Shown piece by piece: positions 48,217 through 57,549 of a DNA stretch of 64,000 nucleotides; positions within the stretch are counted from its first letter, which is position 1; the number at the start of each line of letters is the position of its first letter. Made by a program: the position numbers and the translations under genes. Under the pieces are notes generated by a model. That model was not told where the DNA came from, searched no databases, and worked only from the letters and a program-made list of their open reading frames with translations. Source of the stretch: Pseudomonas sp. H9 (GTDB lineage: Bacteria > Pseudomonadota > Gammaproteobacteria > Pseudomonadales > Pseudomonadaceae); contig NZ_SMOK01000008.1 in NCBI RefSeq assembly GCF_004353925.1, positions 104,362-168,361 on the forward strand. The letters run 5' to 3'.

Positions 48217-48657
48217 ATGCCCTACGAACACATTCTGGTTGCCGTCGACCTGACCGAAGAATGCGACCCGGTCATCAAACGCGCCATGACGCTGGCCGCG
48301 CCTACCCAGGCCAAAGTTTCGCTGGTACACATCGTCGAGCCGATGGCCATGGCCTTTGGTGGCGACGTGCCGATGGACCTGTCACAGCTGCAACAACAAC
48401 AGTTCGACCAAGCCAAAGAGCGCATGGACCGCCTGTTCGTCAAATACCCTGATATCAAGCGTGGTGATTCACACCTGACCTACGGCCAACCCCGTCAGGA
48501 AATCCATCAACTGGCCAAGGAAAATGGCTGCGACCTGATCGTGGTCGGCAGCCATGGTCGCCACGGCCTGGCACTGCTGCTGGGCTCCACTGCCAACGAC
48601 GTACTGCACGGCGCACCCTGTGATGTGCTGGCTGTACGCCTGTTGAAAACTTCGTAA
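48217..48657 (+). CDS. Universal stress protein (UspA family)
   Basis: A 146-residue Usp domain. Strand 1 HILVAVDLTEE; ATP-binding pattern G-x2-G-x9-G-S in GSHGRHGLALLLGSTANDVL (about 114-133), so it is of the nucleotide-binding type. A Gln-rich stretch (LQQQQFDQA) sits in helix 2. Monocistronic; the promoter is in the 109-bp gap to the divergent membrane protein gene. Physiological trigger not visible from sequence. Confidence 0.93.
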   Translation: MPYEHILVAVDLTEECDPVIKRAMTLAAPTQAKVSLVHIVEPMAMAFGGDVPMDLSQLQQQQFDQAKERMDRLFVKYPDIKRGDSHLTYGQPRQEIHQLAKENGCDLIVVGSHGRHGLALLLGSTANDVLHGAPCDVLAVRLLKTS

Positions 48658-48695
48658 GCCAAGCGACGGTGGGAGATACCGTCTTGCTGATTCTG

Positions 48696-48766
48696 GTGGG
48701 AGCGGGCTTGCCCCGCGATTGCGGTGTGTCAGTGACATCGTAATCGCGGGGCAGGCCCGCTCCCAC
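48696..48766. repeat. REP pair (inverted), copy 8
   Basis: Arms 48696-48720 and 48742-48766 between the convergent usp and uup stops. Confidence 0.9.
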
Positions 48767-48776
48767 ACGCCCTTCC

Positions 48777-50702
48777 TTAGCTGTCGAGTTCGGCCCAGCG
48801 CTCCACCAGCACATCCAGCTCGGCCTGCATCTGTTCCAGGCGCGCCAGCACAGCGGAGGTTTGCTCAATGGGGCGCTGATAGAACGCCGGATCGGAAATC
48901 TCTTCCTGCACCGCAGCCATCTGCTGCTCCAGCTCGTCGATCTGGCCCGGTAACGCTTCCAGCTCACGCTGAAGCTTGTAGCTGAGCTTTTTCTTCGGTG
49001 TCTCAGCCGCCGGTGCAGCAGCGACGACTGGCGCCGGCGCTACGGTCTCAACAACGGCCGTATTGAGCTCGGACTTGCCCGACTTGCTCTCGGTGACGCC
49101 GAGCAACTTCGGCGATCCGCCCTGACGAATCCAGTCCTGATAACCACCGACGTATTCGCGTACCTTGCCCTCGCCCTCGAACACCAGGGTGCTGGTGACC
49201 ACGTTGTCGAGGAAGGCCCGGTCGTGGCTGACCATCAACACAGTGCCCTTGAACGCCGACAGCACCTCTTCAAGCAGTTCGAGCGTCTCAACGTCGAGGT
49301 CGTTGGTCGGTTCGTCGAGTACCAGCAGGTTCGCCGGCTTGCTGAACAACTTGGCCAACAGCAAACGTGCGCGCTCACCACCCGACAGCGCCTTGACCGG
49401 CGTACGAGCACGCTGGGGGCTGAACAGGAAGTCGCCCAGGTAGCTGAGGACATGACGGTTCTGCCCGTCGATCTCGATGAAGTCGCGACCTTCGGACAGG
49501 TTGTCGATCACGGTCTTTTCCAGGTCCAGCTGATGGCGCAGCTGATCGAAATAGGCTACTTCCAGACGCGTGCCGGACTCGACCTTACCGCTGGTAGGCT
49601 CAAGGTCGCCCAACATCAGTTTGAGCAATGTGGTCTTGCCTGTGCCGTTGGCGCCGAGCAGACCGATGCGGTCCTCGCGCTGCAGGACCATGGAAAAATC
49701 CTTGACCAGTTGCGGGCCACCGGGGTGATTGAAGCTGACATTTTCCAGCACCATCACCTGTTTGCCGGATTTCTCCGCCACGTCGAGCTGAATGTTCGCC
49801 TTGCCCTGACGTTCGCGGCGTTCACTACGCTCAACGCGCAACGCCTTGAGCGCACGAACGCGGCCTTCGTTACGGGTGCGTCGGGCCTTGATGCCCTGAC
49901 GAATCCAGACTTCTTCCTGAGCCAGCTTTTTGTCAAACAGCGCGTTAGCGGTTTCTTCCGCCGCCAGCATCGCTTCCTTGTGTACCAGGAAGCTGGCGTA
50001 GTCGCCGTTCCAGTCGATCAGGCCGCCACGGTCCAGCTCAAGGATGCGCGTGGCCAGGTTTTGCAGGAACGAACGGTCGTGGGTGATGAACAGCACCGCG
50101 CCGCCGAAGCCGCTGAGGGCTTCTTCCAGCCAGGCAATGGCGCCGATATCCAGGTGGTTGGTCGGTTCGTCGAGCAGCAGCAGATCAGGCTCGGACACCA
50201 GCGCCTGAGCCAGCAGCACGCGACGGCGCCAGCCACCGGATAGCTCGGCCAGGGTCTTGTCAGCCGGCAGTTGTAAGCGGCTGAGGGTGCTGTCGACCAG
50301 TTGCTGCAGACGCCAGCCATCCCGCGATTCCAGCTCGTGCTGGACATGCATGAGCTTGTCCAGGTCGGCGTCGCTGTGGATGTTCTGACTCAGGTGGTGG
50401 TACTCGGCCAGCAAGGCACCGACGCCATCGAGACCTTCGGCAACCACGTCGAACACCGTGCGCTCGTCAGCCACCGGTAGCTCCTGCGGCAGCTCGCCGA
50501 TTTTCAACCCGGGTGCGCGCCAGACATCGCCGTCGTCGGGCTTCTGGTCACCTTTGACCAGGCGCAGCATGCTCGATTTGCCCGTACCATTACGGCCGAT
50601 AATGCACACCCGCTCGCCACGGGCGATCTGCCAGGACACCTTGTCCAACAACGGCATGGCGCCGAACGCAAGGGACACATCGCTTAATTTGAGCAGGGTC
50701 AT
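48777..50702 (-). CDS. uup: ABC-F ATPase Uup
   Basis: A 641-residue soluble ABC-F protein with two ATPase cassettes: GRNGTGKSS (about 36-44), LSGGWRRRVLLAQAL and LLLDEPTNHLD, then GANGTGKTT (about 350), LSGGERARLLLAKLF and LVLDEPTNDLD. The last about 70 residues (ALPGQIDELEQQMAAVQEEI) form the coiled-coil DNA-binding tail of Uup. ABC-F proteins act on ribosomes; Uup mutants show raised transposon excision. ATG 50702. Confidence 0.94.
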   Translation of the reverse strand: MTLLKLSDVSLAFGAMPLLDKVSWQIARGERVCIIGRNGTGKSSMLRLVKGDQKPDDGDVWRAPGLKIGELPQELPVADERTVFDVVAEGLDGVGALLAEYHHLSQNIHSDADLDKLMHVQHELESRDGWRLQQLVDSTLSRLQLPADKTLAELSGGWRRRVLLAQALVSEPDLLLLDEPTNHLDIGAIAWLEEALSGFGGAVLFITHDRSFLQNLATRILELDRGGLIDWNGDYASFLVHKEAMLAAEETANALFDKKLAQEEVWIRQGIKARRTRNEGRVRALKALRVERSERRERQGKANIQLDVAEKSGKQVMVLENVSFNHPGGPQLVKDFSMVLQREDRIGLLGANGTGKTTLLKLMLGDLEPTSGKVESGTRLEVAYFDQLRHQLDLEKTVIDNLSEGRDFIEIDGQNRHVLSYLGDFLFSPQRARTPVKALSGGERARLLLAKLFSKPANLLVLDEPTNDLDVETLELLEEVLSAFKGTVLMVSHDRAFLDNVVTSTLVFEGEGKVREYVGGYQDWIRQGGSPKLLGVTESKSGKSELNTAVVETVAPAPVVAAAPAAETPKKKLSYKLQRELEALPGQIDELEQQMAAVQEEISDPAFYQRPIEQTSAVLARLEQMQAELDVLVERWAELDS

Positions 50703-50923
50703 GATCTTCTCCAAAAACCGGGCGCGCATTCTACCCGACTTGGCCTCGCTTCACATTAAGCAGACACACGTACGGTCAGATCCGACGACAGGCCGTGCGA
50801 TTACAACTAGATACAAGCACAATGCTTTCATCCGCCTACGGCAAACGGCTAAGCTTAAGCTTTGTTACCCCAACAGTGCTGGCTTCGCCGTCACTTTTCA
50901 TGGTCAAACTGCCCGGAAGTCTC

Positions 50924-52852
50924 ATGCGCAGCCGCCTGTTCAACCTCATTTCCTGCCTGCTTCTTTCGGCCTCTGCGGCCAACGTCGCCCAGGCCACCGA
51001 CATCACTGTGCAGCGCCAGTACTACGACGAGGCCAAACGCGCCTTGGCCAAGGGCGATAAAGGTCCGTACCTGCGCTACGCCCAAGCGTTGAGCGATTAC
51101 CCGTTGACGCCTTATCTGGCCTACGACGAACTGACCGCACGCCTGAAAACCGCCAGTAATGCGGAAATCGAGAAATTTCTCGCTGCCCATGGCGACTTGC
51201 CCCAGGCCAACTGGATGAAGTTGCGCTGGTTGCGCTGGCTGGCCGAGCGCGGCGAATGGGAAACCTTCAGCCGCTATTACGATCCGAAGCTGAACTTCAC
51301 CGAGCTCGACTGCCTCAACGGTCAGCGCCAGCTGATCCAGGGCCAGCGTGCCGAAGGCTATGCCTCAGCAGAAAAACTGTGGCTGGTGGGCAAGTCGCAG
51401 CCTGCGGCCTGCGATGCCTTGTTCGACCGCTGGGCAGCCGAAGGCCAGCTCACGGAGCAAAAACGCTGGGAACGCACCAAACTTGCAGCCCAAGCCCGCA
51501 ACTTTGGCTTGGCCAACAGCCTGACCAAATCCCTCACCACATTGGCGCCACAAGGTCGCCTGCTGGTTGAAGTTGCGCAAAAGCCGCAGTTGCTGAATAA
51601 CCCCGGGCGTTTTGTGCCAGTCAATGAAGCCATGTCTGACGTCGTCAGCCTCGGCCTGCGCCGCCTGGCGCGGCAAGACCCGGAACGGGCCATGAGCCTG
51701 CTGGACGACTACGCCAACCGCATGCATTTCTCCCGCGACGAAAAAGTCGCGATCGCCCGGGAAATCGGCCTGACCCTGGCACGTCGCTATGATCCACGCG
51801 CGCTAGACCTGATGACGCGCTACGATCCCGAACTGCGCGACAACACCGTGACCGAATGGCGCCTGCGCCTGCTGCTGCGCCTGGGCCGCTGGGAAGATGC
51901 CTACAACCTGACCAAGCGCCTGCCGCAAGATCTGGCCAGCAGCAACCGCTGGCGTTACTGGCAAGCGCGCAGCCTTGAACTGGCTCAACCACAGAACCCG
52001 CAAGTGCCACTGCTGTATAAAACCGTTGCCCGCGAGCGTGACTTCTATGGCTTCCTGGCGGCCGACCGGGCGAAAACGCCCTACCAGTTGAACAATAAGC
52101 CGCTGGTGTTGAGCCAGGCCTTGATGAACAAGGTACGCAACACGCCGGGTATCCGCCGCGCCCTTGAGTTCCACGCCCGCGGCCAGATCGTCGATGGTCG
52201 CCGCGAGTGGTACCACGTCAGCCGTCACTTCAGCCGCGATGAAATGGTCGCTCAGGCGCGCCTGGCCTATGACATGCGCTGGTACTTCCCGGCAATCCGT
52301 ACCATCAGCCAGGCCCAATACTGGGACGATCTGGATATCCGCTTCCCAATGGCCCACCGCGACACCCTGGTACGTGAAGCCAAGGTGCGTGGCCTGCACT
52401 CAAGCTGGGTGTTCGCCATTACCCGTCAGGAAAGCGCCTTTATGGAAGACGCCCGCTCCAGCGTCGGCGCCAGCGGCCTGATGCAACTGATGCCCGCCAC
52501 TGCCAAGGAAACCGCACGCAAATTCAGCATCCCACTGGCTTCTCCGGCCCAGGTGTTCAACCCGGACAAGAACATTCAGCTGGGCGCAGCCTACCTGAGC
52601 CAGGTGCACAGCCAGTTCAATGGCAACCGTGTACTGGCCTCAGCCGCCTACAACGCCGGCCCCGGCCGCGTACGGCAATGGCTGCGTGGCGCCGATCATC
52701 TGAGTTTCGATGTGTGGGTAGAATCGATTCCGTTTGACGAAACCCGCCAGTACGTACAGAACGTGCTGTCTTACTCGGTGATCTACGGGCAAAAGCTCAA
52801 CTCACCGCAGCCGCTGGTGGACTGGCATGAGCGGTATTTTGATGATCAGTGA
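50924..52852 (+). CDS. slt: Soluble lytic murein transglycosylase Slt
   Basis: A 642-residue periplasmic Slt70 homologue: signal peptide to about residue 24 (ending AQA), a superhelical U-domain of alpha repeats (about 25-450), a linker, then the lysozyme-like catalytic domain (about 470-642) with the catalytic Glu in AITRQESAFMEDARSSVGAS, followed by GLMQLMPATAKETA and YNAGPGRVRQWL. It cleaves glycan strands to 1,6-anhydro products. ATG 50924 is preferred over longer frames because it starts the signal peptide and has GGAAG upstream. Confidence 0.96.
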   Translation: MRSRLFNLISCLLLSASAANVAQATDITVQRQYYDEAKRALAKGDKGPYLRYAQALSDYPLTPYLAYDELTARLKTASNAEIEKFLAAHGDLPQANWMKLRWLRWLAERGEWETFSRYYDPKLNFTELDCLNGQRQLIQGQRAEGYASAEKLWLVGKSQPAACDALFDRWAAEGQLTEQKRWERTKLAAQARNFGLANSLTKSLTTLAPQGRLLVEVAQKPQLLNNPGRFVPVNEAMSDVVSLGLRRLARQDPERAMSLLDDYANRMHFSRDEKVAIAREIGLTLARRYDPRALDLMTRYDPELRDNTVTEWRLRLLLRLGRWEDAYNLTKRLPQDLASSNRWRYWQARSLELAQPQNPQVPLLYKTVARERDFYGFLAADRAKTPYQLNNKPLVLSQALMNKVRNTPGIRRALEFHARGQIVDGRREWYHVSRHFSRDEMVAQARLAYDMRWYFPAIRTISQAQYWDDLDIRFPMAHRDTLVREAKVRGLHSSWVFAITRQESAFMEDARSSVGASGLMQLMPATAKETARKFSIPLASPAQVFNPDKNIQLGAAYLSQVHSQFNGNRVLASAAYNAGPGRVRQWLRGADHLSFDVWVESIPFDETRQYVQNVLSYSVIYGQKLNSPQPLVDWHERYFDDQ

Positions 52853-52864
52853 TTGAAACAGATT

Positions 52865-52916
52865 GCGGGGCAAGCCCGCTCCCACAACACCTGTGGGGGC
52901 GGGCTTGCCCCGCGAT
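52865..52916. repeat. REP pair (inverted), copy 9
   Basis: Arms 52865-52885 and 52893-52916, with a GGGGGCGGG variant in the right arm, between the convergent slt and MOSC stops. Confidence 0.9.
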
Positions 52917-52923
52917 AAAAACA

Positions 52924-53727
52924 TTATTCCAGCACTGTCACCGGCATCCCCACCTCAAGCACTCCGCTGCCATCAGCCACCAGGTTCTGCCCAAACAGCA
53001 CGTCACCCTCCTTCTGCCGATAGGTCTTGAGCGTGGTCAACGGCTCACGGTCTGCGCTGCGTTCACCGGTCTGCGGATCAATGGTGGTGAGGATGCAACG
53101 CTCGCATGGTTTAAGCACCCGAAACTCCATGTCACCAATGCGGATTCGCTTCCAGCCGTCTTCGGCAAACGGCGCGGCGCCTTCCACGACCAGGTTTGGT
53201 CGGAAACGCAACATCTCCAGCGGCCGCCCGACCTTATGCACAAGATCATCCAGCGAAGACTGACCAATCAGTAACAACGGGAAACCGTCGGCGAACGCCA
53301 CTCGGTCACTGTTCAGGCCATAGCCACCAGGCAAGAAACGGGTGCGCTGCTCCGGCACATGCACCAGACGCACCTCCTTGCCTATGAATTCGCTGAGCCA
53401 CTGCGCGGCCACATCACCGGCATCCGGAACACGAAAGGTATCGCGCCAAATCGTGACACCACGCAGGTCCTCATCAGGCGCTGGCACGGCCACACTCAAC
53501 GCCGGGCGCCCAGGGGCCTGCAAGGTCAGGCCACCGTCAGCCTCATGCAACGCCGTCAACTGACTCATCTGCGGGTAGGCCCGCTGGGTCAGAAAACGGC
53601 CGTTATCGCGCTCCACAAGCATCCAGCGACGATCGCCATCCAGGCCCAACAGGCCCAGCGAAGAGGACTGCAACGCCTGGCCGCGCGCGGATTTGAGCGG
53701 ATATCGATACAGCGCACTCAATTGCAT
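52924..53727 (-). CDS. MOSC domain-containing protein (YcbX/mARC-like)
   Basis: A 267-residue protein: MOSC_N beta-barrel (1-about 115, YRYPLKSARGQALQSSSLG, GDRRWMLVERDNGRFLTQR) and MOSC domain (about 120-267) with RFRPNLVVEGAAPFAEDGW and the Moco-coordinating KPCERCILTTIDPQTGER. These enzymes reduce N-hydroxylated compounds in relatives. No ferredoxin domain is fused, unlike E. coli YcbX. ATG 53727; 45 bp after the cheV start-proximal gap on the same strand as cheV's downstream neighbour. Confidence 0.9.
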   Translation of the reverse strand: MQLSALYRYPLKSARGQALQSSSLGLLGLDGDRRWMLVERDNGRFLTQRAYPQMSQLTALHEADGGLTLQAPGRPALSVAVPAPDEDLRGVTIWRDTFRVPDAGDVAAQWLSEFIGKEVRLVHVPEQRTRFLPGGYGLNSDRVAFADGFPLLLIGQSSLDDLVHKVGRPLEMLRFRPNLVVEGAAPFAEDGWKRIRIGDMEFRVLKPCERCILTTIDPQTGERSADREPLTTLKTYRQKEGDVLFGQNLVADGSGVLEVGMPVTVLE

Positions 53728-53772
53728 GTGTGACCTTCCCTATGCCGGTTCAAAGCCCTAGCTTATAACGAC

Positions 53773-54708
53773 TCAAGCGGTCACTTCATCCAGCATCAAG
53801 CGCTGACGCACCACATCGACCAGCTTGTCGGGCTGGAACTTGGAAAGGAAGTTGTCACAGCCGACCTTTTTCACCATCGACTCGTTGAAGCTGCCCGACA
53901 GCGAGGTGTGCAGCACCACATGCAGCCCTCGCAAGCGCGCATCGCTGCGGATCTCAGTGGTCAGGCGGTAGCCATCCATTTCCGGCATCTCTGCGTCGGT
54001 AAAAACCATCAGCAGCTTTTCACACAAGTCTTCGCCAGCGTCAGCCCAGGCTTTGAGCATGCGCAGCGCCTTGAGCCCATCACTGGCGACGTGCATCTTC
54101 ACCCCCAGCTGCGACAAGGTATCGCGCAGCTGTGCCAAGGCAACAGTGGAATCGTCCACCAACAGCACTTCACGGCCACGGGCACGCGCCAGCACCGGGT
54201 CTTCAAGTTTGTCGCGCGAGACTTTGGCGCTGTAAGGCACGATTTCCGCCAGCACCTTCTCAACGTCGATGATTTCCACCAATTGCTCATCAACCTTGCT
54301 GATCGCTGTCAGGTAATGCTGGCGACCAGCACTGCTGGGAGGCGGCATGATGGCTTCCCAGTTCATGTTGACGATGCGATCTACCCCGCCGACGAGAAAC
54401 GCCTGCACCGACCGGTTATATTCGGTAACAATAATGGTGCTGCCAGGCCCTGGTGTCAGCGGACGCATGCCGATCGCCTGAGACAGGTCGATCACTGGCA
54501 ATGTTTGCCCGCGCAAGTTGACCACGCCACAGACAAACGCATGGCGCTGCGGCATCAAGGTGAGCTTGGGCATTTGCAGCACTTCTTGAACCTTGAACAC
54601 GTTGATCGCGAACAACTGCCGACCTGCCAGGCGGAACATCAGGATTTCCAGGCGGTTCTCACCCACCAGCTGCGTTCTTTGGTCTACCGTGTCGAGAATG
54701 CCAGCCAT
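53773..54708 (-). CDS. cheV: Chemotaxis protein CheV (CheW-receiver fusion)
   Basis: A 311-residue protein: CheW-like domain at about 15-165 (FRLAGRQLFAINVFKVQEVL, GVVNLRGQTLPVIDLSQAIG) and a receiver at about 180-305, acidic pair DD in VLLVDDSTVAL, acceptor Asp in VFTDAEMPEMDG, Lys in FLSKFQPDK. CheV couples receptors to CheA and may act as a phosphate sink. ATG 54708. No other core che gene is in the window; the divergent downstream gene encodes an Hpt-like protein. Confidence 0.93.
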   Translation of the reverse strand: MAGILDTVDQRTQLVGENRLEILMFRLAGRQLFAINVFKVQEVLQMPKLTLMPQRHAFVCGVVNLRGQTLPVIDLSQAIGMRPLTPGPGSTIIVTEYNRSVQAFLVGGVDRIVNMNWEAIMPPPSSAGRQHYLTAISKVDEQLVEIIDVEKVLAEIVPYSAKVSRDKLEDPVLARARGREVLLVDDSTVALAQLRDTLSQLGVKMHVASDGLKALRMLKAWADAGEDLCEKLLMVFTDAEMPEMDGYRLTTEIRSDARLRGLHVVLHTSLSGSFNESMVKKVGCDNFLSKFQPDKLVDVVRQRLMLDEVTA

Positions 54709-55058
54709 CTAAAGAACCCCCAGGCTTGTTCCAAGAAATGAATCCATTGGCCTTGTATCGGCCAGATCAGGCACAGCTTGACCCCCTGAAGAAAATGCTC
54801 AGACAGCCATTGATGTCACTTTAACATCATGCTTAACTGCACCCATCCCCCTTCTGTCGCTTACGCCACCAAAGCGTCGCAAACCACCCATCGCATCAGG
54901 GAAACCCCTAGCAGCAATCGGGCGAGACCTGATGTTCGCGATATCCATTAGCCATTAATGTGACGCCATTCTCATTGCATGAACGGAGTCAGGCTTTTGT
55001 CAGCCATCGCCTCATTATGGCCAGCCCCTGCTCCAGCTCTCTGCGCTGGAGCCCAATG
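54709..55058. other. Intergenic region between cheV and Hpt-like gene
   Basis: 350 bases holding divergent promoters. The only clear structure is an 8-bp stem GCTCCAGC/GCTGGAGC (55030-55037, 55045-55052), whose 3' arm contains the GGAG ribosome site of the next gene. An ATG at 55017 in the same frame is a weaker start. Confidence 0.5.
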
Positions 55059-55556
55059 ATGGCTAACGAATCACTGAACAGCAGCCTGGTCCAGGAGTTC
55101 CTGGTGGACGCCCAAGTCTTGCTGACCCAGGCCGAAGAGTGCTTGCAGCATCTGGAACTGATCGATAACGATCCGGATGCCTGTCACTGCCTCAACGACA
55201 CCCTGGCAACCCTGGTCACACGCGCCGAGTCATTGGGGCTGGTAGAAGTGGCCAGCTACAGCAAACAATTGCAGCATTTACTGGATACCGCCGAGCACCC
55301 ATCACGCTTGCCCGGCAGCGCGCTGCCGGCGCTGGAAGAGTGCCTGACACTATTGGCCTGGCAACTGGAGCTGGTGGACCCGCGCACCGGTCGCCTGGGC
55401 CTGGACACAGACGAACAAGCCACACTGCTGGACAACCTGGCAGCGGCCCTGAACCCGGCGTCCCCGTGCGCCTCCTGCAGTTCGAGCATGATGCCCTGTG
55501 AACACCCACAGCACACCCCGCACAACGCAACTGGACGCTTTGACGCAGGCAACTAA
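55059..55556 (+). CDS. Hpt-like (CheA P1-like) protein without clear phospho-His
   Basis: A 165-residue protein whose first about 110 residues form a helical bundle resembling an Hpt/CheA P1 domain: SLVQEFLVDAQVLLTQAEEC, LELIDNDPDACHCLNDTLAT, then SLGLVEVASYSKQLQHLLD. At the phospho-acceptor position, where active domains have H-x-x-K-G, it reads NDTLAT, so no acceptor His is evident. The tail is rich in Cys/His/Pro (SPCASCSSSMMPCEHPQHTP). Start uncertain: ATG 55059 (or 55056) gives the best GGAG spacing. Divergent from cheV, so a chemotaxis link is plausible but inferred. Confidence 0.6.
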   Translation: MANESLNSSLVQEFLVDAQVLLTQAEECLQHLELIDNDPDACHCLNDTLATLVTRAESLGLVEVASYSKQLQHLLDTAEHPSRLPGSALPALEECLTLLAWQLELVDPRTGRLGLDTDEQATLLDNLAAALNPASPCASCSSSMMPCEHPQHTPHNATGRFDAGN

Positions 55557-55988
55557 AGGGTAATAGACAAAGAGCCAGTCCACGGCATACAGAGCATTCT
55601 GCGCTCTGCACTAAACGCCAACTTCCTTCATTTGCCAATCACTTCTGCAGTCGTTTGTACAACTGCAGATTTAATTCATTTTTGGGAAGCACTAACCCTT
55701 TTACGGCAGTGGCAAAGTGCTACATTTTTACGCACGACGCCTGCGGCATCAGCCTGTAAAATCTGGCGTTTCAGATGGTTATAAGAGTTCGCCCCGCCCG
55801 AGACTTGAAGTGATACCATGCGCGCAATTAAAGGTACGTCGGACTTCGACAGGTCATGCTCCTGAGGACTTTCTCTCGTGATGCAAGTATTCATCGCAGC
55901 GTCCACCCTTCACATTTAATTATTAGTGAAGGCAATACGGCAACGCCTCTAGTTTGACCTTTTCAAGGCTTTCTTCAGCGATATTTCA
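55557..55988. other. Intergenic region upstream of NarL-type kinase
   Basis: 432 bases with no supported gene. AT-rich compared with surroundings. An inverted repeat CCTTCAC/GTGAAGG (55907-55913, 55926-55932) with a 12-base AT-rich spacer is a candidate operator. A 15-codon plus frame at 55818-55865 is too short to call. Confidence 0.45.
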
Positions 55989-56900
55989 GTGGCTTCATTT
56001 CTTATGCTCTTACGCCTTAACAGACTCACGCTTTGGCGCCCCGGAGCCGCTCTACTACGCGGGCTAACCGCCCTGCTGTGCCTGGCCTCGATCATCGCCA
56101 ACCTGGTGCTGTACGCCTACGCGCTGCCAATGCCGGGCGAGGTGTTGATCCTGCATGTCGTCGCCATGCTGAGCATCGGCTGGCATCTGCGCCGCTGGGC
56201 ACGCTCGATTGCCATGCGCCCGGCAGAACTGGCCGATCGCCTGCTCAAGGTTCAGGAAAATGAGCGCCAGCGCTTGAGCCGAGAACTGCACGACGACATC
56301 GGCCAATTGCTGACAGCAGCCAAACTCCAGGCTGACTGGCTGCAGCGTCGTGTACCCACTGAACTTCAGGAACACTGCAGCACCCTGCGCAGCACCCTGG
56401 ACGACACCCTGACCAACGTTCGTGATGTCTCTGCCATCCTTAACCCGCGCCAGCTCTCAAGCCTTGGGTTGGAAGCCAGCCTGCGCGCACACCTGGTACG
56501 CACCCTGGAAAACACCAACGTGCACTGGAGCCTGGAGTGCCGCCAGCGATTGGGCGGAATCTCGGAAGACATGGCCATTGCCGCCTTCCGCATTACCCAG
56601 GAAGCCGTCACCAACATGCTGCGCCATGCCGATGCCCACAACCTGGTGGTGAGCATTCAGCGCCAACCCGCTGGCCTGGCCCTGTCTGTCAGTGATGACG
56701 GCAAAGGTTTCGTACCCGCCAGCAACCCGGCCGATCAAGGGCAACGCGGCATGGCCGGCATGCTCGAACGTGCTTCGCTGCTGGGTGGCAGCCTGTCCGT
56801 CAGCAGCCAGCCCGGCAAGGGCACACGCATCAATGCACTGTTCCCCTGGCCACCACGCACCCTTGAACGCGCCCAGACAAGTAACGTCCATGACCTGTAA
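55989..56900 (+). CDS. NarL-type sensor histidine kinase
   Basis: A 303-residue HisKA_3 kinase. Two membrane helices at about 20-80 (LRGLTALLCLASIIANLVLY, GEVLILHVVAMLSIGWHL) with almost no periplasmic loop, so it probably senses a membrane or cytoplasmic cue. The phospho-acceptor box is ERQRLSRELHDDIGQLLTAA (about 92-111), and the HATPase has ITQEAVTNMLRHADA and SDDGKGF. The start is either GTG 55989 or ATG 56004; neither has a good ribosome site. Its 3' end overlaps the regulator gene by 11 bp. Confidence 0.88.
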   Translation: MASFLMLLRLNRLTLWRPGAALLRGLTALLCLASIIANLVLYAYALPMPGEVLILHVVAMLSIGWHLRRWARSIAMRPAELADRLLKVQENERQRLSRELHDDIGQLLTAAKLQADWLQRRVPTELQEHCSTLRSTLDDTLTNVRDVSAILNPRQLSSLGLEASLRAHLVRTLENTNVHWSLECRQRLGGISEDMAIAAFRITQEAVTNMLRHADAHNLVVSIQRQPAGLALSVSDDGKGFVPASNPADQGQRGMAGMLERASLLGGSLSVSSQPGKGTRINALFPWPPRTLERAQTSNVHDL

Positions 56901-57549
56901 ATTGCTGCTGGTAGATGACCATTCACTGATTCGGGCCGGTGTTCGAGCCCTGGTGTCAGACATTCCCGGCTACACCGTGGTGGGTGAAGGTAACGACGGC
57001 AGCCAGTTGACTGAGCTGGTCCTGCAACTGGACCCGGACATTGTCCTGCTGGACATCTCAATGCGTTCGACCAGCGGCCTTGACGCACTGACCCAGCTAC
57101 GCGCCAGCGGCTGCCTGTGCAAAGTGCTGATCCTGTCGATGCACACTGACCCCGAACTGATCATGCAAGCCCTGGAAAGCGGCGCCCATGGCTATCTGCT
57201 CAAAGACACAACAGCCACCGAACTGGAACAGGCCCTGGCGGCACTGTGTGGCAACGAGCGCTACCTGAGCCCGGCGATTGCTCACACCGTGATCAACCAG
57301 GCTCTGCTGCGCGCCCAGACCGTCAAGCCGCAGGCTTCGGAGAACCACAACCTGACAGCCCGACAGCTGGAAATCCTGCGTTTGATTGTTCGCGGCAAAT
57401 CCACCCGGGAAATTGCCCACGGGCTGGGGTTGAGCATCAAGACCGTGGAAACTCACCGTTCTCAGATCATGAAACGCCTGCAGATCTACGACGTTGCCGG
57501 CCTGGTGCTGTTTGCCGTGCGCGAACAAATCATCAGCCTCGACGACTGA
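56890..57549 (+). CDS. LuxR/NarL-family response regulator
   Basis: A 219-residue regulator: receiver with D9-D10, phospho-acceptor D55 (IVLLDISM) and Lys in YLLKDTTAT, then a LuxR-type HTH at about 155-215 (LTARQLEILRLIVRGKSTRE, IKTVETHRSQIMKRLQIYD). ATG 56890 overlaps the kinase by 11 bp. The pair is a complete local two-component system; targets are unknown. The VDDHSLIRAG start is of the FimZ/BvgA/RocA type. Its 3' end overlaps yegS by 17 bp tail to tail. Confidence 0.9.
   Translation: MTCKLLLVDDHSLIRAGVRALVSDIPGYTVVGEGNDGSQLTELVLQLDPDIVLLDISMRSTSGLDALTQLRASGCLCKVLILSMHTDPELIMQALESGAHGYLLKDTTATELEQALAALCGNERYLSPAIAHTVINQALLRAQTVKPQASENHNLTARQLEILRLIVRGKSTREIAHGLGLSIKTVETHRSQIMKRLQIYDVAGLVLFAVREQIISLDD

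Noticed and set aside
55818..55865. 15-codon plus frame as an upstream leader of the kinase gene
   Set aside because: Too short and too far from the kinase; no attenuator structure seen.
55676..55906. 76-codon minus frame in the gap before the NarL-type kinase
   Set aside because: Unusual codon use for this genome, no ribosome site, no family resemblance.
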